Below, piece by piece: positions 1 to 11,640 of a stretch of DNA of 64,000 nucleotides. Numbering within the stretch: position 1 is the first letter of the stretch; the number at the start of each line of letters is the position of its first letter. The position numbers were made by a program, and so were the translations under genes. This DNA is from Clarkia xantiana subsp. parviflora (Eukaryota; Streptophyta; Magnoliopsida; Myrtales; Onagraceae). The notes under the pieces are model-generated. The model saw nothing but the letters and a program-made list of their open reading frames with translations, did no database searches and was not told the origin of the DNA. The stretch lies in assembly GCA_036873135.1 (NCBI GenBank), contig JAPTYO010000004.1, positions 41,945,105 to 42,009,104 of the forward strand, read 5' to 3'.

Positions 1-693
1 ATAACCTGTTGAAGGATTTTGCCGACCATTGTTATGGTAGATGTCACATTGATCTCTGCTTGTGGCCTGGAAGGGATCATCCCTCGTTGGCTGTTGTGGG
101 CAGTGGTATGGGGGCTGCCTTTCATTTCTCCAATGACGGGCTCCTTGGGAAGGAGTGTATGACCGTGTGGCTTCATACCTTGCATGTTGGTTTCTGCCCC
201 GGAAAGGATCGCCGCGGCGGGTAGTGTCTTGCGACATCTCTCTTGTTGGCGCAGCGTGCTCTTGGTTGGTTGGAGGTGGTTGAGCCGCATATCCTTGGTT
301 TTTTAGTGACTCGCGGAATGCGAGTAACTCTTCCAGCGCAGCCATCATTGCTGGGGTAACGGTAGGCATCGTGTTTGCTCCCGTTCTTTGCTGTTCGCCT
401 TGCGGCATTTCTGTCTGAGATTCATCATCATGCATCTCTGGCTCAAAACCAGGTGGGGGTGAGCGATGCTCGTCCCTTGGCTCTTGGTGGTTGTGCTGTG
501 CGTCGGGCACATCTTCGATTGGCATGGATGAAGCTACGGAAGTAGCTCTCGGTATGTGGGAAGGTCCCGACTGGCTTCCAGCTGGCCTCTGACCTCCTGC
601 TCTTTTATTTGCCGGAGACTTCTTAGGACGTCCAGGCCTTTTCCTTGTGTTTCTCGCGTTAACCTCTTCGGGAGGGTTGCGATCACTCGTCAT
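1..693 (-). CDS. Gag N-terminal part of Ty3/gypsy element A (partial, runs off left edge)
   Basis: Reading leftward from the ATG at 693, the frame stays open for all 231 codons to the window edge. The product begins MTSDRNPPEEVN and aligns almost residue for residue with the gag of element B (from 60612): the same Pro/Arg-rich N-terminus, the same MMAALEELLAFRES segment and the same Gln/Asn-rich stretch. Gag proteins of Ty3/gypsy elements form the cytoplasmic particle that packages element RNA. The conserved gag core and zinc knuckle lie beyond the edge. The PBS and LTR are directly upstream on the same strand (720-1460). The lack of stops or shifts suggests a young copy. Identity rests on similarity to B, whose core is recognisable. 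Confidence 0.85.
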   Translation of the reverse strand, partial: MTSDRNPPEEVNARNTRKRPGRPKKSPANKRAGGQRPAGSQSGPSHIPRATSVASSMPIEDVPDAQHNHQEPRDEHRSPPPGFEPEMHDDESQTEMPQGEQQRTGANTMPTVTPAMMAALEELLAFRESLKNQGYAAQPPPTNQEHAAPTREMSQDTTRRGDPFRGRNQHARYEATRSYTPSQGARHWRNERQPPYHCPQQPTRDDPFQATSRDQCDIYHNNGRQNPSTGY

Positions 694-719
694 GTCTTTG
701 CGGTATGGTAGCTTTTGTT

Positions 720-740
720 CGAATCACGGAGACGGCGCCA
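720..740 (-). other. Primer binding site of element A
   Basis: Immediately inside the LTR, the minus strand reads TGGCGCCGTCTCCGTGATTC, one base after the LTR terminus ...GCAACA. A TGGCGCC start next to an LTR end is the usual form of a plant gypsy PBS complementary to a tRNA 3' end. Element B has the same motif at 60564 with one difference. Confidence 0.75.
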
Positions 741-741
741 A

Positions 742-1460
742 TGTTGCGTCCTTGATGAACGGGGTCGTGGGGACGCGTCTGTTTGAATGGTTGAGCGAGT
801 TTTCGGGCTGTAACCCTTCGTCTGAAAGAGGTTTGTGCCACTGACGAGTGTTCGGCTGAGTCTCGGAAAGGTCTGTGTCTCAAAAGGCGGTTGTGTCTCA
901 GGAGGCGTCTGAGTCTTAAAAGGTGGTGGTCTGTGCACAAGTCCGTACGTCTGGGGCGCCGGTTCCTGCACGAAGGGCCAGTACTAGCACGGAGAGGGGG
1001 GTGGTGCTAGTGGAGCCCTCTCTGATGCCTAAGTCACTATAGGGCTAAAAAGGTAATTCTAGAGAGAGAAAGTATTTCTAGAGAGAAGTCAGAGCTCAAA
1101 ATACCAAAGTTGGGCAAATGAGAGGATGTGTCAAAATGGGTGGCCAAGGCCTCCTATTTATAGGCTTCCTTGGGACCGGACCCGGTTTTAAAGCGGTTTG
1201 ATGACGGTTCAAAAGCAAGCGGTAACCGTCATCAATATTGGCAATGCGCGAACTTGACTTCTCTACACGTAACGGTAATCGCGTAATCGGTAATCGCGCG
1301 ATACCCGTAGTGCAATCCGGAGGTCCGGTCCGGACGCGCGTAACGCGCTTCCGGACCGTTTTGACCCTTTGGGAGACGTTTTTCAAGTCGTGATGTAATT
1401 TTGACGTGTTTGCGAGGCTCGAAATATAAATACGAACCCGAATTGGACACATATCCATCA
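742..1460 (-). repeat. 5' LTR of gypsy element A (minus strand)
   Basis: A 719-bp LTR that on the minus strand starts TGATGGATATG and ends GCAACA. It matches the LTR at 59739-60562 over most of its length, which sets both ends. A TATA box (TATAAATAG on the minus strand) lies near 1155-1163, followed by repeated TCTCTCTAGAAA segments in the presumed leader. The flank at 1461 is the interior of a copia protease region, so A inserted into an older copia element. The partner LTR and second target-site copy are off the window (candidate TSD 1461-1465, aactc). Confidence 0.82.
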
Positions 1461-3418
1461 AACTCAGTGGAAACAAGGAGGTATTTTATGAATTGGATGA
1501 ATCATTCCGCTCATCGGTGAAGCTCGGAGACAATCACCATATTCCAATTCTGGGGAAAGGAAATGTTGCTATCAAAATGAAGAATGAATCATCTGACTAT
1601 ATTTCGGGAGTTTACTATGCTCCTACAATATGTCAGAATCTGTTAAGTGTGGGGCAACTTGCAATCAAAGGGTACGACTTGTGCTTCAACAAGCATGGTT
1701 GCACCGTTAGTGATGAGAAGAAGGGGATGATTTTGAAGACGGAGATGTCAACAAACCGTTTGTTCCCGGTGAACATCAATTATGGCAATGACTCTTACTA
1801 TAATTCAGTAACGGTTGATGAGAGCTGGCTATGGCATATGCGACTTGGGCGCTTGAATTTTGGGAGTATCAAGTTGATTGCAAACAAGAAGTGGACTTCA
1901 GGATTACCAAGTATTCAAGTTCCCAACAAACTGTGTGAGCATTGCGTTTTGGGGAAAAAGTACAGAGAGTCATCCCTACAAATCAAGCATGGAAGGCCCA
2001 AAACAGTCCTTGAGCTTGTGCATTCAGACTTATGCTCTGTTGAAGTTCCATCTAATGGAGGTAACAAGTATTTATTACTTTCATAGATTATTTCAGCAGA
2101 AAGACATGGGTATATTTCTTGAAGCAAAATTCTGATGCATGTGACGTCATTAACAATTTTGCGGTTTATGTTGAAAGACGCAGTGGTCACCAGATCAAAA
2201 CTTTAAGAACAGACAGGGGCACGGAATATATAGTGTGTGATGATTTCTTGAGAAAGCGAGGAATTCAACACCAATTGATCGCTAGGTACACTCCTCAACA
2301 AAACGGATTAGCAGAAAGGAAGAACAGAACCATCATGGATATGGTAAGAAGTATGCTGCATTGTAAGAAATTGCCTAAGTGTTTTTGGGCCGAAGCAGTT
2401 GGCTGTGCAGTATATATTCTAAACAGGTGCCCTGTCAAGAGTGTTCATGATAGAACTCCCCAAGAAGCATGGAGCGGAAGGAAGCCAAATCTTCACCATG
2501 TAAAAGTGTTTGGGTGCATTGACTATTCACATGTACCTGACCAGCTAAGAAAGAAGCTGGATGACAAGGCGGAGAAATGCATCTTCATTGGTTATAGCCT
2601 CGACACAAAAGGCTATTAGCTATACAATCCGAAGACTCGGATGGTGATTGTAAGCTGTGATGTAACCTTTGAAGAAAATGGAGTGTGGGACTGGACAGAA
2701 GAAGAGAAGACTTCATTGCCCACTCCGGTGTTCGTAAACAATGAAGTTGAGCCAAATAGTCAAGTTGATGAGCAACTTGCCTCTCCTGTTCCAGAGGAAT
2801 CTCCAAGTGAGGTTACAGAATCTTCATCACCCACAGGGCGTCCACAACGAGAACGCCGTCCACCTTTGTATTTAAAAGATTACAAACTTGGTGATCCAGA
2901 TAGTGAAGAAAATGTCGTACATTATGCTTTCTTTGCAGATTGTGATCCAGTACAATTCAAAGAAGCATCAAATAATGATCGATGGGTTAAGGCAATGGAT
3001 GATGAGATTCATTCCATTGAGAAGAATGATACATGGGATTTAACGACTCTGCCAGCAGAGAAAAGACCTATTGGAGTCTAGTGGGTGTACAAGACAAAGT
3101 ACAAACCCAACGGTGAAGTCGAGAGGTTCAAAGCAAGACTTGTTGCAAAAGGATACAAATAGAAGCCATGTATTGATTATTTTCAAGTGTTTTCTCTTGT
3201 TGCAAGATTGGATACGGTGCGTATGATTATCTCGCTTGCTACTCAAATTCATTGGAAGATACACCAAATGGATGTCAAGTCAGCATTTCTAAATGGTGTA
3301 CTTGAAGAAGAGGTGTATATCGATCAACCACCGGGTTATGCAAAAGAAGGTGAAGAAGATAAAGTCTATCGTTTGAAGAAGGCTTTATATGGGCTTAAAC
3401 AAGCTCCAAGAGCATGGT
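1461..3418 (+). pseudogene. Ty1/copia pol fragment (protease end, integrase, reverse transcriptase), decayed
   Basis: Translation in shifting frames gives, in order: the end of the copia protease (ELDESF and KLGDN, 1490-1550); the gag-pre-integrase zinc region with WLWHMRLGRLNF and CEHC (about 1830-1960); the integrase core with PQQNGLAERKNRT (2295-2335); and RVT_2 reverse transcriptase with QMDVKSAFLNG and YGLKQAPRAWY (3266-3418). Copia pol order (PR-IN-RT) is therefore clear. It is dead: a frameshift near 2081, stops at 2617, 3079 (a Trp codon turned TAG) and 3160, and truncation right after the AWY motif at 3418. The 5' side is cut by insertion of A at 1460. No LTR of this copy is visible. 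Confidence 0.9.
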
Positions 3419-3790
3419 ATACTCGTACGAAGCCACCGTCGTCAAAGCCTGCTCTGTCGTGGGCCAAGAGCGCCGCTATCGGAAACGCCGCCGTGAGCCG
3501 GGAGCCACGCCGCAGCTGCCTCCTCCTTGTCGAGAGCCCCTCCCCGTCGTGAATCGACATTGAGCGAATAGAATCCCGATTTTGGTGCAAAAAAAGGCCA
3601 TCGGAGATGGCCCCGGAGCCAATCAATCCCGCTGTTATTGTCGAGGCACCTCCAATCTCCCTAGCCGTTCCCGGCCTCAGGCCGCCGAAGCCCAGCCACC
3701 ACGAATCGCCAATCAAGGCCGCTGCGAGCCGGGGTTCCTTCATAAACCTTCCCTCCGATGAGCCGAGATTATACCATGCCAAGTTCTAAT
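3419..3790. other. GC-rich unassigned segment abutting the truncated copia RT
   Basis: Composition changes abruptly from AT-rich copia to GC-rich DNA at about 3419. The minus strand is open over most of it (3782 to the junction) and the plus strand has short Pro/Ala-rich frames. I recognise no domain in any frame. It could be an exon of a captured host gene or part of another repeat. No terminal repeats or TSD are visible. Confidence 0.35.
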
Positions 3791-4806
3791 AGAACCAAAC
3801 CAAAATAAAACCGAATCACGTTCCAAAAACCCAATTTCATGATAGTTTCTTGAACTCCAAGTAAGTGAAATGAGGTATGACAAAAACCTTTCTTATTAAG
3901 CAAGATAGTGTTTTGGTGGTGAAAGTAGACAACTTTGATGATGGTGGCTATGGTGATTTAAAAACTAAGCACCCTTTATAAAGGAGTTTGCTTTAGGGTT
4001 TTTAAAATGGATATAATCTCCACCATTGATTTCAAAAAGCAAGATCTAAGGGCTAATGAAAAAAGCTCTCCTTTTTAAATTATTTACTTATAAAATAATG
4101 TGCTTAGGCATATATATGCTCACACTTAACATATTTGCACCTAGTTGCATTAATATTGATACATCATATTCATACATGAGATCTTTATGCACCCATATGC
4201 ATTACCATTAGGTGTTTGTCCAACACTTGGAATTTTTTTTCATGGATCATTATTTACATGCATACATAAGCATGTCTATTAGTGTTGTCTCAACACTTAG
4301 AACTTCCATGGTATTTTGTGTATAGACTCATATACATCAATATTAGTGTTTCCAAACACTTCGAATTTTTTTGCATAACAATAGACACATATGCATGTAT
4401 TGCATCAAATGTCATTATCTTATTACACGCACATGAGTACCCTCATCATAATAACATTATGGATAGATATAAACTAACATAAATTGTCATAAGTATACTT
4501 TTTACTAAGTGTTCCACACACATACATGATAACACTGCATTACATACATAGGCATAAACACCTACATGCAATATGATATTACACTTGTGACTTACCAAAC
4601 ACTTGTAAATATTTTGTATTTATTATTTTGATGAATGGCACAGAATGACATCCCTACAAGAAAAAGGACAGACGTTGAGCCATACACATCGAAAAAGAAA
4701 AACTCAAAAAAGAGGTAATGTATCGCCTGAGGTCCCAATTCTGGTATAAATCCTGTCAAAAATAGAGTGAATGAATGGTTATACCATTACTTGACTCGAG
4801 GGAAAA
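3791..4806. other. AT-rich intergenic DNA with a degenerate repeated motif
   Basis: No supportable gene. A loosely repeated unit containing GTGTT...CAACACTT(G/A)GAA recurs at about 4210, 4285, 4345 and 4580, spaced irregularly by 60-240 bp. The last 120 bp lead into the start of LTR H. Confidence 0.4.
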
Positions 4807-5341
4807 TGATGGACATACACCCAATTAGACCTCGAATAGACTCGTCTCAGTCACAACGTCGACCCTAGATACGGTTATAAACCAAAACTTGGCTAAATGG
4901 ACAAACCCGGACCAAAACCGCACTAGTCTGCCCTCAAAGGACCCCAACCGGACTAAGTCCGGTCGAGGGGGAACCTTTGAACGGACTATTTCGGCCAAAG
5001 GGATCGGACTAGTCCGGCCAAACGGGGCCGACGCACTCCGGTAGTCGGTCCCCTACGTCCGGGTTACGCACCATCGACGTACGTACACCCGACGTACGTA
5101 TATCCGACCTACGGACATCCCCGTTTTCACTATCATATATTAAATATTCCGCGGACCCTACAACATCTTTGTGGGCCCCTAGTGGCCAAACCAACAATCT
5201 CTATAAATGGGACCTCATATTCTTCATTATGATTGATTGCAACTTTGTAGCTCTAACTTCTCTCTAGATTTTATCTTTCTAAAACCGAGCACTTACTTAA
5301 GCATCGGAGAGGGTTCGCCAGAAACACCCCTCCTCCGGCGC
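4807..5341 (+). repeat. LTR-like fragment H (left part), split by element G
   Basis: Begins TGATGGACATA, like the TGATGG start of LTRs A, B and D, and contains a TATAAAT box at 5202-5208. It ends with CTTAAGCATCGGAGAGGG, which closely matches the equivalent leader of LTR B near 60247. After the 7.9 kb G insertion, the sequence from 13264 resumes with CAATCCTTTGTGCAGG, again matching LTR B (near 60303). H is therefore one LTR of a related gypsy family interrupted by G. The middle is rich in CGGACTAGTCCGG-type words. Its outer right end is uncertain. Confidence 0.65.
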
Positions 5342-6822
5342 TGTAAACACCTAACTTTGGTCCGCGCGTAGCACGTTCAAAATGTCATATGTGACGCGTT
5401 TAAAAAATGAAATATTTAAATATGGAAGGTCGCGAAGTTTCTAATGATAGGACTGGCTTAAAATATGATAGTGTATATGCATAAATTATTGTAAAATATT
5501 CAAAAAATATATTATGTGTATTTATGGTAAAATACATAAATATATATGTATATTTTCAGAATATTAATGATGCATATTTTCAGATTTTATTTTCCTAGTT
5601 CGGGGGTCCTAGTATAAATATAAATAGGGTCATTTTACATGTAAAATAGGACAACATCATTAATATAACATCAGATCTCAGAACTCATGCAAATTTCGTC
5701 TTCTTGTGTAAGTTTTTTTTTTTTTGTCTGCTGCTGATTCCTTGCTCTCGCCGATGACCATCGTCCCGCCGACGAACTCACCACAAACCACCACCGTCCG
5801 CCCTTGCGCCGCCTTCTCCCACAGTCACCACCTCACTTTGCCCCATCCCAGAGTTTCTTTCTTCCCTGCTCGTCAGAGCTGCCATCCCTGCCATTCGTTC
5901 GTCGTTCCGTCCACCACACCTCCAGCCTTCGTTCGACCTACCCCGACCATCTCCCTCAACCCTCGTCGTTCGGCACTCTCTCTCTTTTTTTTTCTTCTCT
6001 CCGTAGTGAAACCTTCACCGGAAATGCAAGCAGGCCGGACCACCGTCTGTGACCGCCGGTGACCTCCCATCCGCCTCTGCCTGCCTCGCTCTAGAACCTG
6101 AAACCTTCTGCTTCCGCCGCGACCGTCGACTCGACCATACCACCGCACCAGAGTTGCTGTCCTCAGTTACTGCCCGGACCACCGCCCTCGTCGTCGACCT
6201 TCCTCATCGCCGGCCCGTCCAGAGCGTTCGCCGCTGCCGCTGTCTCTCGCGTCGTCTGCCGGTGGCCATCTGTAGGTGACTTCACCTCCTCCTATGCAGG
6301 TAATCACGCTATTTTCCTTATTTATTTATTTAATATTATTAGCATTATTATTATGATTATTATTATTATTATTGTTATTTTTTATTATATATTCTTGTTA
6401 TATTAGACGTAGTTTAACTTATCTAACTCTAGTTAATTTACACTAATTAAAATTTGATAAATCAAATTGTATTTATGTGAACATGCTAAGTTATGTTTTG
6501 ATGTAAATATATTCGATAACGCTATTAGGTTTTATTTTATTTTTAAAATTAGTTTATATTAAATATTACTTGATAATAAATCGACAAATTAAGTGAATTG
6601 AGTACCGAAAGGGTGTAGTTAAAAAGTATATTTTTTTAATTCTTAATAGAACCCATGAACTCGAATTTCTGATCGTAGACTGATTTTATACCTAGGTGTT
6701 TAATTCGTTATTCGCGTAGGTAATTTAGTATTCTAGTTAACCTTAATTAACTAGTGGCGACTCTTTTCAAAATCCACGTTTCTGAAACGTAATTCGCCTT
6801 AGGTCAGATTTTAGGTCTGACA
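5342..6822 (+). repeat. 5' LTR of element G (1481 bp)
   Basis: Starts TGTAAACACCTAA and ends GGTCTGACA. A TATAAATA box is at 5613-5620. The 3' two thirds contain a GC-rich Pro/Ser/Thr-codon-like stretch (5750-6290) also present in the other LTR. An ATT/TTA microsatellite lies at about 6330-6385. The short frames within (for example 5724-6062) are unlikely to be genes because they lie in an LTR and are not conserved in frame in the second copy. Confidence 0.85.
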
Positions 6823-6825
6823 ATT

Positions 6826-6843
6826 TGGCGACTCCGCTGGGAA
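6826..6843 (+). other. Primer binding site of element G
   Basis: TGGCGACTCCGCTGGGAA lies three bases after the LTR terminus ...CTGACA. I recall this type (TGGCGACTC(C/T)GCTGGGG) from Ogre/Tat-like plant elements primed by tRNA-Arg; the lineage link is from memory, the position is seen. Confidence 0.7.
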
Positions 6844-7379
6844 AGTTTTAGAGGGTTCGAGCTCTTTATATTTGCTTATTTTCCATTTTTTATTTTTTTA
6901 ATTTAAATTTGACTTTGTTATTCTAACTTGGTTGTTTTTTTTTGTGATTTCAGGTGTGGAGTTAATATTTTATTATGACTGGCTTTTTTTTATATGTATT
7001 ATTCGAATTCGCACACACTCACTTCAGTGTAATGTCCAAAATTCCTAAAACCCAGGGCGACTAGGAACCACGGAGGGTTAGTCGGTACGATCACATCGGC
7101 TGGGCTGCCGGTACGACTCCGAAAAACTCCGCTCGCTTGTGAAGTTCATGTGATCCCTATAATGGGGAGAGGAAACCACCATGTCGGGACCCTATCAGTG
7201 GAACCTACCTTGTAGAGTAAAGCCACACATTTTTACCCCCTCCCCCCTAATATGTCGTGTTATATCCGTTTTTTTGTCGTTGTAAAGGTTATCCTGTAAA
7301 TAGTACTATTTGTATAACTTTTATCTCTCATGCATTCATCTCATTGCAATTTTAAAATAAAAAAAACTTTTCTAGCTAA
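6844..7379 (+). other. Element G 5' leader, no coding content seen
   Basis: AT-rich, with one GC-richer block at 7010-7230 containing TCAGTG and CCACCATGTCGGG words. No open frame of note. Confidence 0.4.
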
Positions 7380-8300
7380 GTAGTTACTCATTTAGTTGTA
7401 GAAATTTAACTCCAAACATGCATTCCATATGCATTGTTTTTTTTAAACCTCTTGCCGAAAGTTTTTATTTTAAATATGTGTTTCGTAGCATTATTTATAA
7501 AAAAAAAAATCTTCACGACATTTGAAGAAAATTTTAATTCATCTTTAGCTATATGAACTTCTAATTTCGAACATGCATTCTATATGCATCGTTTCAAAAA
7601 AAAATTTACCTGAATTGTTTTATTTTTAATAATGTACCCAATATGCATTAATTAAAAAAATTAGATAAATTGTAAGCTCTCTTCGTTTTAGGGCTCTTTG
7701 TTTAAAAAATTTATTACCGAATTTTTAATCAAAAGATGTACATCTCATACACATTATTTTCGAAAAAAAAACATTTCAGGTAAATTGTAATTTTTCTTAG
7801 TTGTAGAACTTTTATTTTAAAGTTTGCATCCTGTATTTATTTTAGTAAATCACATATGCATTCTTTTCAAAAAAAAAAAAAAAAAACTTTTCACCTGAAT
7901 TTTTAATTTTGAACAACCAAGGTGCAATGATTTTTTTCCTTAAACAAAACAAAAGAAAATTCAGGTAATATGTATGTCTTCTTAAATGTAGAACTTTTAT
8001 TTCAAGTGTGCATCTCATACGCATATTTTTAGGAAAAATGATTTGTAGATGGATTGTACATATTCTTAATCGTAGAACTTTTAATTTCAAACATGCATCG
8101 CATTTGCATTATGTTTCTAAAAAATCCATCTGAAATTGTCATTTCAAAATATGCATTTCATATGCATTATTCAGGTATACTGGTTGTAAGTTTCTTAACA
8201 GTAGAACTTTTACTTTCGAGCATGCATAAGCATTTAAAAAAAAAACTCAAAGCGTCATTCGTTTTTATCCAAGCTGTATTACACTTTTTCGGCAAGATCG
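7380..8300 (+). repeat. Degenerate ~100-bp tandem repeats in element G
   Basis: A unit containing GTAGAACTTTTA then (A/G)CATGCAT and ATATGCATT, followed by a poly-A/T tract, recurs about eight times (near 7400, 7555, 7630, 7735, 7805, 7985, 8070, 8205). Copies are strongly diverged. The frames crossing it are low-complexity and not credible as genes. Confidence 0.6.
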
Positions 8301-9379
8301 TCATTTCGAAATTCGCATGAGTAAGCGTTTACAAAATGGGAGATTTGATTCTGATTTTTGAAAAAAAAATAGTTTAATCGCTCAGTTGAGTGCGACTATT
8401 CGAGTTTAAACAAAGGACGAGAAAACCTTTTTGAAAAAAAAAAAACTTTGTTTGAGTATCTATCATGCGTTCGAGCCAGATAGTGCAGTCAGCAAATTCA
8501 GTAAAGTCCATGATTGTGCAAAACACCTTAGATCATAAGTTTTGATTCCTTTTTAAAAAGTAATCAAAAGTATGAAATGAACGACGTTAGAGTTTTTAAA
8601 AAAAAAACCATGCATGATTTATCATATTTTCTACACTGATTTTTCATTCACTCTTTTCAGGTACCCTTGGTTAGGTATCCTGTACATATAAGTTCTGCCA
8701 GCCAAATGAGGCAACAAAAAAAGAACATGCAGTCATCCAGTTGTACGAAGAACAAATTGTGAACTCGGGATATCTAACGCTCAGATTAGACAGCCACTTC
8801 GACGAGGTCGCAACCACGTGAAACGTGACTGCTTCGAAGAACTTCCACACAAAAATTACACCTACCATATGTGGAATTCATACGCGTCCCCAAACCAAGC
8901 CGTACATCTGTGTTACGGTGAGGTCTAAACCGGTCAGAGGTAACCAAGGGGTACCTCCCATTTAGATTAGACATGTCCGAAGATCGTAAAATATCAAGAG
9001 ATCATCAAGAGTCCCCTGAAGATTCAATATGCCGATCAATGAGCATTTGAGATGTCAAGCGAGGAAAACATTACCGTCGATGTCGTCCATCAGATGGTAC
9101 ACAACTCAAGACACTGATATAATCAACTTATTTGACTCGAGTGACCGATTCCTCATCTAGAAGAAGTTACGTGGATTCAGGTGATTTCAATCAGTCACTA
9201 GGGGCATGTACATAATTGTTGTTGTTAATTAGTTTCTGTAAATTTTTCTTTCCATTTGAAAAAACAAAGCAAAAAAAAAAAAGAGAAAAAAATAAATTCT
9301 CTGTAGGTTGAAAACTCGAAAACCCGCAAGGGCAGTCATGGCAAAAGGTGAGCTGCAAAAAAAAAAACTCATTTTTCTT
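8301..9379 (+). other. Element G interior, possible decayed coding segment
   Basis: The block 8660-9180 is less AT-rich than its surroundings and looks like former coding DNA, but all frames are broken and I recognise no domain. It may be a gag remnant; that is a guess from its position upstream of the repeat arrays. Confidence 0.3.
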
Positions 9380-10190
9380 TAGGGTCACAGTCGCCCTTTA
9401 ATCGGCTACAAAAAAATTAAAGAGAGCGTTCCTGCAAATCTTGTGAGAGCATAGAATAAATAAAAGGGCCATAGTCATCCCTAAAACGACTACAAAGACA
9501 GGGCCACAACCACCCTTCAAATGGCTACAGATAAAGAGCGCTCACGCAACATCAAAAGCGTAAAATAGGTGAAAGGGCCACAGCCACCCTCCAAACGGCT
9601 AAAAATAAAAGAGTTACCCCGCAAACCCTATGAGGGAGGGAGAATAAAAAATGGCAACAACCACCCTTAAAATGGCTACACAAAAAGAGTGATGCCGCGA
9701 ACCCGGCTAGAGCGGGAAAATAAAAAAGGGCCACAGCCACCCTCAAAACGGCTACATATACAGAGTGTTCTCGTGAATCTTGTGAGGCCGAGAAGTTATT
9801 TGAAAGGGCCACAGCCACCCTTAAATGGCTATATACATAGAGTGTTCCCCAAATTCTAAGAGGAGGATAAACTGTTGAAAGGGTCACAGCCACCCTTAAA
9901 AGGGCTACATATAAAAAGCGAATTACAAAAAATTTGGTGAGTGTGGGAAATATATTAAAGGGCCACAGCCACCCTCCAAACGGCCATAAATTAGAGTACC
10001 CATGCATCTAGATTGGAATAAAGGACCACAGCCAACCTCTAAATGGCTACAAATAGAAAGAGCTCCTGCAACATTGAAGACGGTGAGGAAATGGTCATAG
10101 CCACCCTCTAAATGGATACAAATGCACCCGCATCGAGGTGGAAAATAAAGTACGGGTCACAACCACCGTTTAATCAGCTACCAAATAAAG
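9380..10190 (+). repeat. Tandem repeat array, ~80-bp unit (GGGCCACAGCCACCC)
   Basis: About ten copies of a unit built around GGGCCACAGCCACCCT(T/C)AAA(A/C)GGCTACA, each followed by a variable AT-rich spacer with a GAGCG-like word. Unit length varies from 75 to 95 bp. The minus-strand frame 9552-10007 is only the repeat read through. Confidence 0.85.
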
Positions 10191-10550
10191 AGTGCTTTCG
10201 CTAGGTTGAAAACCCGAAAGGGCGGCCTAGACAAAATCAGGAAATGAGGGGCATGGTTGCAAATTCAAAAATTGCAATCATTGCGAAAGGAGGCAAAACA
10301 AATTCTCGATGGACTGAAAACCTCAAGAGGCAGTCCATGCAAAAATTAGGGAAACCGAGGGGTACTGTCGATAATCTCTCAAATTGGACCGTGGCAAAAG
10401 GAGAGAGTAAAGAGAAATTCAAAAAAAAAAAGATCCCACTAGATTGTCGCACCATGCGCAATTTAGGCAAAAATTAGAGACAAACATTCATGCGCATGTG
10501 TATTTTCAACGACACAACGTCTTCCAAAGTCAACTTCACGACAAGCGAGA
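10191..10550 (+). other. Element G spacer between repeat arrays
   Basis: Holds two diverged copies of a GAAAACC(C/T)(G/C)AA(A/G)(A/G)GGC motif (10208, 10317) and no recognisable gene. Confidence 0.35.
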
Positions 10551-10900
10551 TGGTTACAGTCTGCTCTCGCAAGTCGCATTTCAAGGATAAGTAGGACTGT
10601 TACAATCTGTTCCTACAAGTCAACTTCATGGCAAGCAGGAATGTTACAGTCTGCTCTCGCAGGTCGCATTTCAAGGACGAGTAGGACTGTTACAGTAAGT
10701 TCCTACAAGTAAACTTCACGGAAAACGGGACGGTTACAGTCTGCTCTCGTAGGTCGCTCTTTAAGGACATGTAGGAATGTTACAGTCTGTTCCTACAAGT
10801 CAACTTCATGGCAAGTGGGACGGTTACAGTCTGCTCTCATAGGTCACCAGGCAAGGATGAGTACGACTGTTACAGTCTGTTTCTACAAGTCACACACCGA
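10551..10900 (+). repeat. Exact-period 90-bp tandem repeat in element G
   Basis: The phrase GTTACAGTCTGCTCTC starts near 10553, 10643, 10733 and 10823, exactly 90 bp apart. Each unit contains a second half-copy (GTTACA(A/G)TCTGTTCCTACAAG), so the unit is itself a diverged 45-bp dimer. Higher regularity than the neighbouring arrays implies more recent amplification. Confidence 0.88.
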
Positions 10901-10964
10901 AAATCAGGATCTGAATTTTTCCAGCTTTTTTAGAGTCACCCCGACGAACGAAGCCTTAGTATTC

Positions 10965-11470
10965 AGCATTCTCAAGTCACGCCGCTAGAGGCACTTCTCC
11001 AACAGACGCCACTAGAGGCTCTTCTCCGACGGACGCCACTAGAGGCTCTTCTCCGACATACGCCACTTAAGGCTTTTCCTTATCGCTCGCCACTGGAGAC
11101 GACATTGATTAAGGATTTACTTTATTTCATGCCACTGGAGGCTTTTCCTTGTCGCTCGCCGCCGGAGGCATCGTCGATTAAGGTTTTACTTTATTGCATG
11201 CCACTGGAGGATTTTCCTTGTCGCTCGCCACTAGAGGCATCATCGATTGAGTTTTTCCTCTAATGCACGCCACTGGAGGCTTTTCATCACTGCACACCAC
11301 TGGAGGCTTTTATTTTCCGCACGCCACTGGATGCTTTTCGTTACCACACGCCACTAGAGGCTTTTCATTACTGCATGCCACTGGAGGCTTTTATTTACCG
11401 CACCGCAAACTGAGGCACCGCCGACCGAGGCATTACCTTACTGCACTGCCACCGAAGGCTCTACATTCCG
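10965..11470 (+). repeat. Short-unit tandem repeats (CGCCACTGGAGGCTTTTC)
   Basis: Around fifteen copies of a roughly 30-33-bp unit CGCCACT(A/G)GAGGCTTTTC plus spacer. The period near 33 bp keeps one frame open (11263-11547, repeating HATGGF-like words), which explains that ORF without a gene. Confidence 0.85.
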
Positions 11471-11625
11471 CACTACCAATAGAGGTTTTCTTTCGCACCG
11501 TCCGAAATAAGCCAAAAGCTCCCTTGATGATTCAAAGACTCAAATGAAGATATACTTCCCAACCAAAATTAGTGTTTACTCTTTATTGGACAAATCCCCT
11601 CGAACATGTTCTACGAGAATTCGCC

Positions 11626-11640
11626 CAAAGAGGGGCAAGC
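11626..11640 (+). other. Polypurine tract of element G
   Basis: CAAAGAGGGGCAAGC directly precedes the 3' LTR start TGCATC, the position expected for the plus-strand primer. Confidence 0.6.

Noticed and set aside
1096..1476. 126-codon minus-strand ORF
   Set aside because: It lies wholly in LTR A and is not preserved as a frame in LTR B.
3366..3782. 138-codon minus-strand ORF
   Set aside because: It spans the copia/GC-island junction and is antisense to RT at one end, so it cannot be one ancestral gene.
9552..10007. 151-codon minus-strand ORF
   Set aside because: It is the GGGCCACAGCCACCC repeat read on the opposite strand, with no independent coding signal.
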